Assembly: GCA_963700895.1 (NCBI GenBank)
Contig: CAVOZI010000032.1
Span: forward strand, 15,606 to 79,605
Direction: 5' to 3'
DNA from: Anderseniella sp963700895
GTDB lineage: Bacteria; Pseudomonadota; Alphaproteobacteria; Rhizobiales; Aestuariivirgaceae
Length of the DNA stretch: 64,000 bases
Part shown: one piece after another, positions 24,627 to 33,314 of the stretch
How positions within the stretch are numbered: the stretch's first letter is position 1
Layout: every line of letters begins with the position of its first letter
Translations under genes and position numbers: made by a program
Notes under the pieces: model-generated
Seen by the model: the letters and a program-made list of their open reading frames with translations, nothing else
What the model was told of the DNA's origin: nothing
Database searches by the model: none

Positions 24627-26948
24627 TCACCCCCGCGACACAAAGCTATCCAGCACCCGCTTGTCCCCCGCCTTGTCGAAGCTGATGGACAGCTTGTTGC
24701 CGTCCACGTGGGTGACGGTGCCGGGGCCGAACTTCTGGTGGAACACCCGGTCGCCGCGGGCGTAGGACGCAGCACCTGCATCGGACGCGGTCAGCGTGCC
24801 CTCGATGATGTGGGGCGTTGAGCGCAGGGCGCTGCCCTCGGCATGGCGGGCCTGGGCGCGCTTCCAGCCGGGCGTGTCGTAGCCCGAGTTGAACGGCTTG
24901 ACGTCGTCGAAGCGCGAGCCGCCGAACCGGTCCGCCCCGCCCAGATTGTAGCCGCCATAGGACGACGACATGGTGTCCACCTCGACGTGGGAAGCGGGCA
25001 GTTCGTCGATGAAGCGCGAGGGAAGTGCCGTCTGCCACATGGCGTGGACGCGGCGGTTCTGGGCGAACGAGATGGTGCAGTGCTTGCGCGCCCGGGTGAT
25101 GCCCACGTAAGCCAGGCGGCGTTCTTCCTCCAGCCCCGCCTTGCCGCTTTCGTCGAGTGCGCGCTGGTGGGGGAAGAGGCCTTCCTCCCAGCCGGGCAGG
25201 AACACGGTGTCAAACTCCAGCCCCTTGGCGGCGTGCAGCGTCATGATCGAGGCCTTGGGCTCGAACTCGCCGGATTGCTCCACGTCCATCACCAGTGCGA
25301 TGTGTTCGAGGAAGCCTTCCATGGTCTCGAACTCGTTCATGGAGCGCACCAGCTCCTTGAGGTTTTCCAGCCGTGAGGGCGCTTTCGGGTCCTTGTCCTG
25401 CTGGTGCATCTCCGTGTAACCGCTCTCGTCGAGGATGATCTCGGCAACCTCGGTGTGGGGCAGGGTGGCGACCTGGGTGCGCCAGCGGGCGAAGGAGGCG
25501 AGCAGGTCCGCCAGCGCCTTCCTCGCCTTGTTGGGCAGTTCCTCGGTGGTGACGATGTCCTGCGCGGCGCGATGCAGCGAGGTGCCGGTTGCGCGGGCGA
25601 TGGCGTGGATCTTTTGCACCGAGTTGTCGCCGATGCCGCGCTTCGGGGTGTTGATGATGCGCTCGAAGGCGAGGTCGTTGTCGGGTGACATGGTGACCTT
25701 CAGATAGGCAAGCGCATCGCGGATTTCGGCGCGCTCATAGAAGCGCGGGCCGCCCACCACGCGGTAGGGCAGGCCAAGGGTGATGAAGCGGTCCTCGAAG
25801 GCGCGCATCTGGAACGAGGCGCGCACGAGAATGGCGACTTCCTCCAGCGAGGCGCCGTCGCGCTGGGCCTGTTCGATGTCCTCGCCGATGGCGCGGGCTT
25901 CCTCGTCGCCGTCCCAGTGACCGCGCACGCGCACCTTCTCGCCATCGTTCTGGTCGGTGCGCAGCGTCTTGCCGAGGCGGCCTTCATTGTGGGTGATGAG
26001 GCCGGAGGCTGCGCCAAGAATGTGCGGTGTGGAGCGATAGTTGCTTTCCAGCCGGATCACGCCAGCGCCTGGAAAATCCTTCTCGAAGCGCAGGATGTTG
26101 TCGACCTCTGCCCCGCGCCAGCCATAGATCGACTGGTCGTCGTCGCCCACGCAGCAAATGTTGCGGTGGCCTTGCGCCAGCAGCCTGAGCCATAGGTATT
26201 GCGCCACGTTGGTGTCCTGGTACTCGTCCACCAGCATGTACTTGAACTTCTTCTGGTACTCGGCCAGCACGTCCGCATTTTCCTGCAGCAGGCGCAAGGT
26301 CTCCAGCAGCAGGTCGCCGAAGTCGACGGCGTTCAGCACCTTGAGGCGCGCCTGGTAGTCAGCGTAGAGCTGTGCGCCCTTGCCGTTCGCATAGGCCGAA
26401 CCTTCGCCGGCGGGCACCTTGTCAGGCGTCAGTCCGCGGTTCTTCCAGCCGTCGATGTGGGCGGCAAGCTGGCGGGCGGGCCAACGCTTCTCATCTATGC
26501 CTTCAGCCTGGATCAGCTGTTTCAGCAGGCGCAGCTGGTCGTCGGTGTCGAGGATGGAAAAGTCGGACTTCAGGCCAACCAGTTCGGCATGGCGGCGCAG
26601 CATCTTCACGCCGATGGAGTGGAAGGTGCCAAGCCAGGTCATGCCCTCGACCATGCCGCCGATGAGGCCGCCGATGCGCTCCTTCATCTCGCGCGCGGCC
26701 TTGTTGGTGAAGGTGACGGCAAGGATCTCGCCGGGCCAGGCCTTGCGCTGGGCGAGAATATGGGCAAGCCGGGTGGTCAGCACCCGCGTCTTGCCGGTGC
26801 CCGCACCAGCCAGCACAAGCAGCGGGCCGTCGAGCGTTTCAACAGCGGCGCGCTGCTCGGGGTTGAGGGCGCGCAGATAGGGCGGGGCGGCCGAGGCGGC
26901 AGCGCGCGCGGCAATGCCGGCGCCGGACTGGGCGGGAGCGTTGGTCAT
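24627..26948 (-). CDS. uvrD: UvrD/PcrA-type superfamily 1 DNA helicase
   Basis: ATP-dependent 3'-5' helicase for nucleotide excision and mismatch repair. The 773-residue protein has Walker A AGAGTGKT at 47-54, Walker B YMLVDEYQDTN, CVGDDDQSIYGWRGAEVDNI (motif III region), LESNYRST (motif IV), TLHAAKGLEFDTVFLPGWEEG (motif V) and EERRLAYVGITRA (motif VI). The tail FDKAGDKRVLDSF is the short C-terminal Tudor-like domain of the PcrA group, preceded by DRVFHQKFGPGTV. ATG 26948 is clear. Confidence 0.95.
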   Translation of the reverse strand: MTNAPAQSGAGIAARAAASAAPPYLRALNPEQRAAVETLDGPLLVLAGAGTGKTRVLTTRLAHILAQRKAWPGEILAVTFTNKAAREMKERIGGLIGGMVEGMTWLGTFHSIGVKMLRRHAELVGLKSDFSILDTDDQLRLLKQLIQAEGIDEKRWPARQLAAHIDGWKNRGLTPDKVPAGEGSAYANGKGAQLYADYQARLKVLNAVDFGDLLLETLRLLQENADVLAEYQKKFKYMLVDEYQDTNVAQYLWLRLLAQGHRNICCVGDDDQSIYGWRGAEVDNILRFEKDFPGAGVIRLESNYRSTPHILGAASGLITHNEGRLGKTLRTDQNDGEKVRVRGHWDGDEEARAIGEDIEQAQRDGASLEEVAILVRASFQMRAFEDRFITLGLPYRVVGGPRFYERAEIRDALAYLKVTMSPDNDLAFERIINTPKRGIGDNSVQKIHAIARATGTSLHRAAQDIVTTEELPNKARKALADLLASFARWRTQVATLPHTEVAEIILDESGYTEMHQQDKDPKAPSRLENLKELVRSMNEFETMEGFLEHIALVMDVEQSGEFEPKASIMTLHAAKGLEFDTVFLPGWEEGLFPHQRALDESGKAGLEEERRLAYVGITRARKHCTISFAQNRRVHAMWQTALPSRFIDELPASHVEVDTMSSSYGGYNLGGADRFGGSRFDDVKPFNSGYDTPGWKRAQARHAEGSALRSTPHIIEGTLTASDAGAASYARGDRVFHQKFGPGTVTHVDGNKLSISFDKAGDKRVLDSFVSRG

Positions 26949-27113
26949 GGGTGCTTATATAGCACCCGAGCCACGAGATTCGAGCCATACCGCAAAGGTT
27001 TTTGCGCAAGGCGGGCTGTCATGGCGGGGGAACCATGACAGCCCTTTGTGCTGCCCGGCAGTGCGCGTCCGGGGGAAGGCCGCGCCATGCCAGACAGGTC
27101 ACGTGGTACTTAA

Positions 27114-27629
27114 TCAGTCCACCGCTGAAGGTTTGCCGGTTGCGAACAGCTCTTCGGCAAGCCGGGTGGTGACGTGGTATTGCTTGCGGACTTCCTCCTC
27201 CCGATGCAGGAGGTAGCTCAGGTGCGAGGAGAACAGTTCCGTTAGGGTCTGCAATTTGTGCTGACGGGCTTCTGGAAGGTAAAGCTGGTCGAGCAGGTCG
27301 GCTACCGAGCGGACGTCCATGCCGAGATTGCGCAGTTCCCGTGCTAGTTCGAGCCGGCGCACCTGCTCTGGCTGAAACAATCTCGTGGTGCCCCGGCGCA
27401 GCGGTCTGGCTATGCCCACCTCGGAGTAGAAGCGTACGGTGCGGGCGGTCAAGCCCAGCCTCTTCGTCACGGCATTGGTGGAAAGCACGCGGGTCTGGTC
27501 AGGCCCGCCGGTGCGCTGTCCGTCTTCAATTACCTTGTTGATCAACTGCAGAATGTCGGTGACTTTCGTTATGTCATCATTTCCCCGGTTGGTTGCGGTG
27601 TCGCCCGGGATGCGTGAAATGATGCCCAA
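27114..27629 (-). CDS. MerR-family transcriptional regulator
   Basis: Regulator of 171 residues with the MerR helix-turn-helix around residues 48-80 (STNAVTKRLGLTARTVRFYS then EVGIARPLRRGTTRLF) and the wing RRLELARELRNLGMDVRSV. A long dimerisation helix follows. There are no cysteines in the C-terminal part, so it is unlikely to sense metal. The first 40 residues are an unusual extension, and the only start available is TTG 27629, without a clear ribosome site. It lies 72 bases downstream of the TPR gene on the same strand. A 9-base motif is shared between the DNA before it and before that gene, suggesting that it controls both. Confidence 0.8.
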   Translation of the reverse strand: MGIISRIPGDTATNRGNDDITKVTDILQLINKVIEDGQRTGGPDQTRVLSTNAVTKRLGLTARTVRFYSEVGIARPLRRGTTRLFQPEQVRRLELARELRNLGMDVRSVADLLDQLYLPEARQHKLQTLTELFSSHLSYLLHREEEVRKQYHVTTRLAEELFATGKPSAVD

Positions 27630-27639
27630 TCGTAAGTTT

Positions 27640-27668
27640 GTAACGGTTACGGGCTTGCGTAACGTAAT
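27640..27668. promoter_or_regulatory. Candidate operator before the MerR gene
   Basis: GTAACGGTTAC (27640-27650) is a perfect 5-bp dyad, followed by CGTAACGTA (27658-27666). The second 9-mer recurs, inverted, at 29487-29495 before the TPR gene. Spaced TAAC-type repeats in the leader of a MerR gene suggest autoregulation. Purely motif-based. Confidence 0.35.
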
Positions 27669-27701
27669 GCGGCAACCGGCAGTTCAGCTGGTGCTTGCCG
27701 C

Positions 27702-29441
27702 TTAAAAGGCGGCCTTCAACTGGGTTTCGAGGGCCTTCTCGAGCTGCGGTTCAAAACTGCGGTTGCGAATATATGACTGGGCCGCAGCCATGTCGGTGAT
27801 GCCATCATCGCGCAAGAGTTCAATGTAACGGGACAGCAGGTCACGGCGGCTGGCGCGGTGGGCGGCGATGGCGCGCATCATGTTGACAGCCACAGAATGG
27901 GATGGTGGCAGCCGTTCGGTCAACTCAAGCATGCCGGCATCTCCGGGCCGGCGCACGGCGTCGAAGGCGGCAAGCAGCAGGTACCAGGCAGGCGGGTCAA
28001 GCGTCAGGGCGATGGCCTTGCGGTTGAACTCCAGTCCCTCCTCCCACTCGCCCAGATAGATCGCGCGCTTCATGCCATAGTTCGCCAGCATGAAGCTGTC
28101 GTTTGGGCGAAGGGTGAGGGCGCGGTTGCCATAGGCATGGAAGGCAGTCACGTCGCGGTCCGGACGCTCTATGGCCAGCGTCATGGCTGCGCCGAGTACG
28201 ACGGGATTGGTGGGCTCGAGACGGATGGCCATTTCGACAGCCGCTCTGGCATCGGCCCAGGCGTCGGCCCCGTCGCGCGGATTGCGGCGATAGCGCTGTT
28301 CGTCGATGTAGATATAGGCAAGCGCCGCCCAGGCGTCAGCATGGGATGGGTTGCGGGCGACGGCTTGCTGCAGGCAGCTGCGCAGCTGTGCGTGGCCGGC
28401 TGATGTGGGGACGTCCCAATACTGGTACATGCCCAGGAAACACTGGAACCCCGAGAAGTCGACCTGCCGTTCCGGTCCTTTGCGGGCAATGGCCAGTTCG
28501 GGCAGGATGCCTTTCTCGGACGCCAGCTGACCGGCGATTTCCGATACCATGCGCCGCTGGAAGGCTTCCACGCCAGTGCCGCCGCCATCGAGCGGCTGCT
28601 GCCAGGTGCGCGACCACTTGACCTTGAGCGAAGGAATGTCCTGCAGCCTGACAGTGACGGAAGCGTTGCCGCCGCCCGTGGCCACGGTACCGGACAGCGC
28701 ATAGTCGAAGCGACCTGCCGTGTCCTTCATCGAGGCAATCTCGGAGAGCGGCTCGCCAGAGTCCGGCCACTGCACGATGTTTATCCAGGGATACACCAGC
28801 ATGTCGGACACCAGTTCGCCGGACAGGCCTGCGGCCAGGCGTGCAGTGAGCCCTGATGGAGAGGCTGAAGGCTGAGGTTGCAGGTGCTGTACCAGCAAGT
28901 TGATGCGGGTCTCCGGCTGGGCCGCGGTGACCGGCGCAGGCGGGGGTGTGTTTTGCTGCAAGATCGTCCAGCCGGCCAGCAGGCCGAGGCCGATCAGTCC
29001 GAGCGCGGTCCACAGCGAGCGCCGCGTGGGCTTTCCACGCGGCTCTGCGGCCTGCCGTCCGGTGCTGGCGGCGCTTGACACAGTTTGGCCTTCGGGGCGG
29101 CGTTCGAACTGCGGCTGGTAGCCGCCACGGGGAATGGTGATGTGCACCGGATCGCCGGCGCCGTCAGTGGCATAGTACAGTTCCAGCGCGTTGCGGACAC
29201 GGCCCAGCATGACCCGCACGATTGAATCTGTCTGGGGATCGAAGTCGGCGGGCTTGTCGAGAACATCGACGGCGATGGAGTATTCCTTGATCTCCTCACC
29301 CTGGCCCTCCAGCTGGCGCATGACCACGTATTCCAGCAGCTGGCGAAGCCGCGTTGCCCCGGCGAAGGAGCGGTGCTCCAGCACGCGCGACAACGCAACT
29401 TCGATTTCGCCTGCCGTCACCGGTTCGTCGATGGATGTCAT
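27702..29441 (-). CDS. Membrane protein with N-terminal regulator-like domain and TPR-type C terminus
   Basis: Protein of 579 residues from ATG 29441. Residues 1-100 resemble the N-terminal helical domain that recurs in bacterial regulators and cyclase-like proteins fused to TPR domains: RVLEHRSFAGATRLRQLLEY, EIKEYSIAVDVL, DPQTDSIVRVMLGRVRNAL, HITIPRGGYQPQF. One transmembrane helix follows (ALGLIGLGLLAGWTIL, about 145-160). The region beyond is probably periplasmic, with TPR-like helical repeats (ADAWAALAYIYIDEQRYRRN, AVEMAIRLEPTNPVVLGAAM). This architecture recalls CadC-like one-component systems, with cytoplasmic sensor or DNA-binding head and periplasmic body. No activity can be assigned. 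Upstream DNA carries the motif shared with the MerR gene. Confidence 0.6.
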   Translation of the reverse strand: MTSIDEPVTAGEIEVALSRVLEHRSFAGATRLRQLLEYVVMRQLEGQGEEIKEYSIAVDVLDKPADFDPQTDSIVRVMLGRVRNALELYYATDGAGDPVHITIPRGGYQPQFERRPEGQTVSSAASTGRQAAEPRGKPTRRSLWTALGLIGLGLLAGWTILQQNTPPPAPVTAAQPETRINLLVQHLQPQPSASPSGLTARLAAGLSGELVSDMLVYPWINIVQWPDSGEPLSEIASMKDTAGRFDYALSGTVATGGGNASVTVRLQDIPSLKVKWSRTWQQPLDGGGTGVEAFQRRMVSEIAGQLASEKGILPELAIARKGPERQVDFSGFQCFLGMYQYWDVPTSAGHAQLRSCLQQAVARNPSHADAWAALAYIYIDEQRYRRNPRDGADAWADARAAVEMAIRLEPTNPVVLGAAMTLAIERPDRDVTAFHAYGNRALTLRPNDSFMLANYGMKRAIYLGEWEEGLEFNRKAIALTLDPPAWYLLLAAFDAVRRPGDAGMLELTERLPPSHSVAVNMMRAIAAHRASRRDLLSRYIELLRDDGITDMAAAQSYIRNRSFEPQLEKALETQLKAAF

Positions 29442-29486
29442 GCCCAACGCTTCTGTCTGTTCCGCCTGGCCGTGATGTTGCCTGGG

Positions 29487-29499
29487 TACGTTACGTCAA
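29487..29499. promoter_or_regulatory. Candidate MerR-linked site before the TPR gene
   Basis: On the minus strand this reads TTGACGTAACGTA, containing the same CGTAACGTA 9-mer found at 27658-27666 before the MerR gene. It lies 46 bases upstream of the TPR gene ATG. Confidence 0.3.
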
Positions 29500-29556
29500 T
29501 TATTGGCCAGTTGGCACCATCTTGGCAACGGGCGCACATGCCCGCGCAATGCACGG

Positions 29557-32500
29557 TCAGTTGGCGGTGGCAGGCGGGCTGCCGGAGGCGCCTGCGTCGG
29601 GCGCCGGGTTGAGCAGGGCATCCTGAGGAATTTCGACCGGCAGGTTCTGCTGGATCAGGTCCTGCAGCTTGCGTTGGTCTTCGGCCTCCAGGCTGCGACG
29701 CACATCCTCGGCGGATTTCAGCCGTTCGCGTTCTTCGGCGGCGCGGCGGCGGGCGGCTTCGGCGGCCTGGCGCTCCTCGATGATGCGCTGGCGGCGTTCG
29801 GCCTCCTTGCGCTCCTGTTCCTCGCGGAACTGGCGCTCTTCCTCGATCAGGCGCTGTTCTTCGCGCTGCAACTCCTCCAGCCGGTCCATGCCCTGCTGCA
29901 GCACATTGGTCACCACCCAGGTCTTCAGAGAGCCGGTGTCATAGCTGCGCTGCAGCGCGTGCGGGTGTCCGGACAGCCGCATGGAGAAGCCTGGCATTTC
30001 GCCTGGAACGTCCGCTCCGGTGGCCTTGAGCGTCACATCGATGCGGGTTCGGTTGGCGGCCAGATCGCTGACAAGACGGATGCTGCCGGATGCGCCGCCG
30101 CCGGAGAGCGCGACTGGTTCCGACCGCAGGATGCCGGTCGTCAGGCTTAGCGGCATTTCCTGCAGTCCTGCCTGCAACGGGCCTGACGACAATGCTCCCG
30201 TCATCAGCCGGTCAAGCCCTTCAACGGTGTCAAGACCGGCAAGCTTCGGCAACAGGGCCGCAATATCCAGCCCGGCCAGGGTGAAATCACCACCACTGAG
30301 CTTGCCCTGCCCGGACAACTGGCTGATCATGCCTGCCGGTGTCCGGCCGGCGCCGGAAAACGCCATGTCGAGCGAGGCGGTCCCGGCCAGGGCTGGTTGT
30401 CCGTCAGCCGTCTGCAGCAGGTTGCCGGTTTCGATGCCGGCCGAGAGCCGGCCGGCGGCGGACACCAGTGGACCCTTGTTGTCCACTGCCAGTTCAAGAC
30501 TGAACGGACCGTCAGCCCGCGTTGTGCCCGACAGGCTGACGTTTATGGTGCTGCCGTCCGCCGCCTGAGACAGTTCAAGGACGCCACCGTTGAGCAGGAG
30601 ACCAGGCAACACATCTGTGTGGCGGGCTTTCAGCGTCAGCGGCAGATCAAGCCAGCCAAGGCGCGTCAGCGTCAGCGCGCCGCTGGACGTGGTATCTCCC
30701 CCCGGAGGGAAGGCAAGCAGGCCGGCCAGCCAGCTGGCGTCGAGCCGTGCAAGCTCAAGATCGGCGCCGATGCGCGGCTGCCGCAGGCTGCCGCCAAGAC
30801 GGAGCCGTCCCGAGGCCGTATTGCCGGGCAGCGTTGCCTGCACCCGTTCGAGGGTGAGGACGCCGGTGTCCAGTACGGCTTCGGCGTTTGCCGAGATGGA
30901 GCGCGAGGCCGCCAGCGCCGATGCTGGCGGGTCAATTCCCAGCGCCGCAAGCAGCGCGGCAGCATCGTCTGCCTTGAGGTTCACGCTGCCGGAGCCGGCG
31001 ATGCCGCCGCCGGGCGACAGGGTAAAGCCGCCATCCCAGTTCAGGCTGGCATCAAAACCTGTCAGGCTTGCGGTTCCTGACAGGGCGGCGGAGGGCTTCC
31101 CCGTGAGGCTGACCTTGAACGAGGCAGGCTGATCGCCGCCGGAAACTGGCGCGATGCCCGCCAGCGCCAGCAGGTTTGCGCTCGACGTGCCGGACACGTC
31201 GGCGTCAACCGAGAGCGCACCATCGCGCCACGAGGCAAGCTGGCCGTCAAAGAGGGCAGTCACATCGACGCTGGCTCCGGCGGCACGGCCCTGCAGAGTG
31301 GTCTTGCCGGCGCTGCCGGCCGGGCCGGTGGAAATTTCGGACAGTATCTTGAGATCGACCGGCCCGAGGCGCCTGGCCCAGGGTTCGCGGCTGCTGGCGG
31401 CGTCGAGCACCCCGGCAAGCCTGAGGAACGGGCGCGGGTCGGACGCGTTGAACCTGCCTGACACGGAACCGGCGACCCCGCCTTCGGGGAAGTTGACAAC
31501 ACCAGCGATGTCGAGACGGGCATCGCCAATGCCGCCGATTTCGATGGTGCGCAGTTCCACCGCGCCGCCGGAAACATCGACATCAATGGCTATGTCCTCG
31601 GCTTCGACGCCGCGCATGACCAGTCTGTCGGTCTGGATGGTAAGCTGCGCATCGCCAAAACCGGCAATCGCCGAAGCCAGGCCGGCGAGGCCGCTGACGC
31701 CGCCTTCATCCCCGGCGTGGCGAGACAATCCGCGCGGGGCATAACGGTCGACGTTCAACCGGTCCGCCACCAGACGCATGGCAATGACGGGTGCATCGCC
31801 ATGGCTGATCCGGAAAGAGCCTGTGGCGGTTGCGTCATCGAGCCTGGCATTTATGCCGGTCAGGCGCAGCGTGCCGGGTGTGACGCCAAGCTTGCCGTTG
31901 ATCCGCGCCCGGCCCCGGGCGCCCGCCCAGACTTCACCTATAGCCTCTGCATGATCGGGAACAGCCCAGATCACCAGATCTCTCATGGAGATCGAATCGA
32001 TGGAAAAATCACCCGCAAGCTGCGGTGCAGCGCCATTGCTTGCCGGCAGCAGGATGCCGGAGAAGCTGGTGCGGCTCTGCCCCGGCAGTCCGGCCGATGC
32101 CTCGGAAATGCGCAACGAGCCAGGAGAAAGCTGGCCGGCGAGCGAAACGCGCGTCAGCGTTTCGCCACCGACGATGAGGCTGGTTATGGCGGTGTCGAAG
32201 CGGATGCTGGTGTCGGCAGGCAGGACCTCCAGCAAAGACGATACGGCGTCAAGAACAGCCGCAGTTGAACCATCGTTTCCGGATCTGAGCAGGTTGCGGC
32301 CGAGCAGGTGGTCGATGTCGAGATTTGCCGCGCTCAGCCGCAATGTCGTATCCAGTTGCTGGCCGAGGCTGATGTCGGCCTCACCGGTGACGAGGTTGCC
32401 ACCGGCCAGATCGGTGGCGGGCACGACCTCAATATTGCGCAACGCCACGGCGTCGAAGCTGGCGGCAATGTCGCTGGTGATGCGAACCTGCCAGATCGAG

Positions 32501-33288
32501 TCGAGCGGATTGGCCTTGCCGCCGGACACGCCTGCCGGAGCAACTGTCAGCTTGCCGGTCACCTGACCGTCATCGCGCAGCGCCTCGCCGTCGAATGACC
32601 AGATGAAGCCGCTATCGTCCTTGGGCGTAATCGAACCGGCGACATTGAGCGGGGAGCCGCTGCGGTATTTGCCGGTAGAGGCGGACAGGGCGAACGGGGT
32701 GCCGGTCTGTTCCGCATCAAGCTGGATGCGCCATGGTCCGTCCAGCGCCGGGGCTGACAGGCGGCCGTTGACGCCGGCGATCTCCGACAGCCCGCCCCGG
32801 CGGCCATCGCCCAGGAATATCCGCCCGTCCACGACATCGATGCCGGCCACCGCAATCTGGTCGGCGCCGGGCAGTCCCTTCAGCGAACGCTCCGGGTTGA
32901 TGTTCCAGGAGGTGCCGCCGGTGGCAAGCCGCTCCAGTGCCAGCACAGGCCTCAGCAACCTCACTTTGCGAAACTCGATGCGGCCGGACAGCAGGGCGGG
33001 GGCGGAGATTTCCGCCTCGACGCGCTCGACCTGGGCAAACTCAGCCAGCAGGGAACCCGGCGGATTGGAGATGCGGACATTGTCGGCGGTCAGGCTGGGC
33101 CATGGGAACAGCCGCACCGTGAGCGGGCCGGAGATGGTTACATCGCGCCCGGTGACGAGGCTGGCCTGACGCTGAAATTCGGCCTTGTGCGCCTCCCAGT
33201 TGACGAAGTAGGGACCCAGCCCCAGCACGCCCGCGGCGATGATCAGCAGGATGCCGAGTATGGTCAGCGGTGATTTCAGTATGCTCAC
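29557..33288 (-). CDS. Large AsmA-family protein
   Basis: Inner-membrane-anchored periplasmic protein of 1243 residues, of the AsmA type now linked to phospholipid traffic to the outer membrane and envelope assembly. An N-terminal helix (LTILGILLIIAAGVLGL) is followed by the AsmA signature: VTGRDVTISGPLTVRLFPWP and SLTADNVRISNPPGS. Long beta-rich repeats follow, and DFTLAGLDIAALLPKLAGLD is the typical C-terminal AsmA element. Unusually, it ends in a highly charged helix (about 1140-1215; REEQRLIEEERQFREEQERK) that should form a coiled coil. GTG at 33288 is the start. It is separated by 109 bases from the TPR gene on the same strand. Confidence 0.88.
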   Translation of the reverse strand: MSILKSPLTILGILLIIAAGVLGLGPYFVNWEAHKAEFQRQASLVTGRDVTISGPLTVRLFPWPSLTADNVRISNPPGSLLAEFAQVERVEAEISAPALLSGRIEFRKVRLLRPVLALERLATGGTSWNINPERSLKGLPGADQIAVAGIDVVDGRIFLGDGRRGGLSEIAGVNGRLSAPALDGPWRIQLDAEQTGTPFALSASTGKYRSGSPLNVAGSITPKDDSGFIWSFDGEALRDDGQVTGKLTVAPAGVSGGKANPLDSIWQVRITSDIAASFDAVALRNIEVVPATDLAGGNLVTGEADISLGQQLDTTLRLSAANLDIDHLLGRNLLRSGNDGSTAAVLDAVSSLLEVLPADTSIRFDTAITSLIVGGETLTRVSLAGQLSPGSLRISEASAGLPGQSRTSFSGILLPASNGAAPQLAGDFSIDSISMRDLVIWAVPDHAEAIGEVWAGARGRARINGKLGVTPGTLRLTGINARLDDATATGSFRISHGDAPVIAMRLVADRLNVDRYAPRGLSRHAGDEGGVSGLAGLASAIAGFGDAQLTIQTDRLVMRGVEAEDIAIDVDVSGGAVELRTIEIGGIGDARLDIAGVVNFPEGGVAGSVSGRFNASDPRPFLRLAGVLDAASSREPWARRLGPVDLKILSEISTGPAGSAGKTTLQGRAAGASVDVTALFDGQLASWRDGALSVDADVSGTSSANLLALAGIAPVSGGDQPASFKVSLTGKPSAALSGTASLTGFDASLNWDGGFTLSPGGGIAGSGSVNLKADDAAALLAALGIDPPASALAASRSISANAEAVLDTGVLTLERVQATLPGNTASGRLRLGGSLRQPRIGADLELARLDASWLAGLLAFPPGGDTTSSGALTLTRLGWLDLPLTLKARHTDVLPGLLLNGGVLELSQAADGSTINVSLSGTTRADGPFSLELAVDNKGPLVSAAGRLSAGIETGNLLQTADGQPALAGTASLDMAFSGAGRTPAGMISQLSGQGKLSGGDFTLAGLDIAALLPKLAGLDTVEGLDRLMTGALSSGPLQAGLQEMPLSLTTGILRSEPVALSGGGASGSIRLVSDLAANRTRIDVTLKATGADVPGEMPGFSMRLSGHPHALQRSYDTGSLKTWVVTNVLQQGMDRLEELQREEQRLIEEERQFREEQERKEAERRQRIIEERQAAEAARRRAAEERERLKSAEDVRRSLEAEDQRKLQDLIQQNLPVEIPQDALLNPAPDAGASGSPPATAN

Positions 33289-33314
33289 TGGGCGGGCCGC
33301 ATCAGTTCACGGGT

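Noticed and set aside
24614..24781. 56-codon N-terminal extension of the orphan nuclease-like protein
   Set aside because: Lies inside uvrD in another frame; low-complexity Ser/Thr/Pro residues and no ribosome site, whereas ATG 24613 has one.
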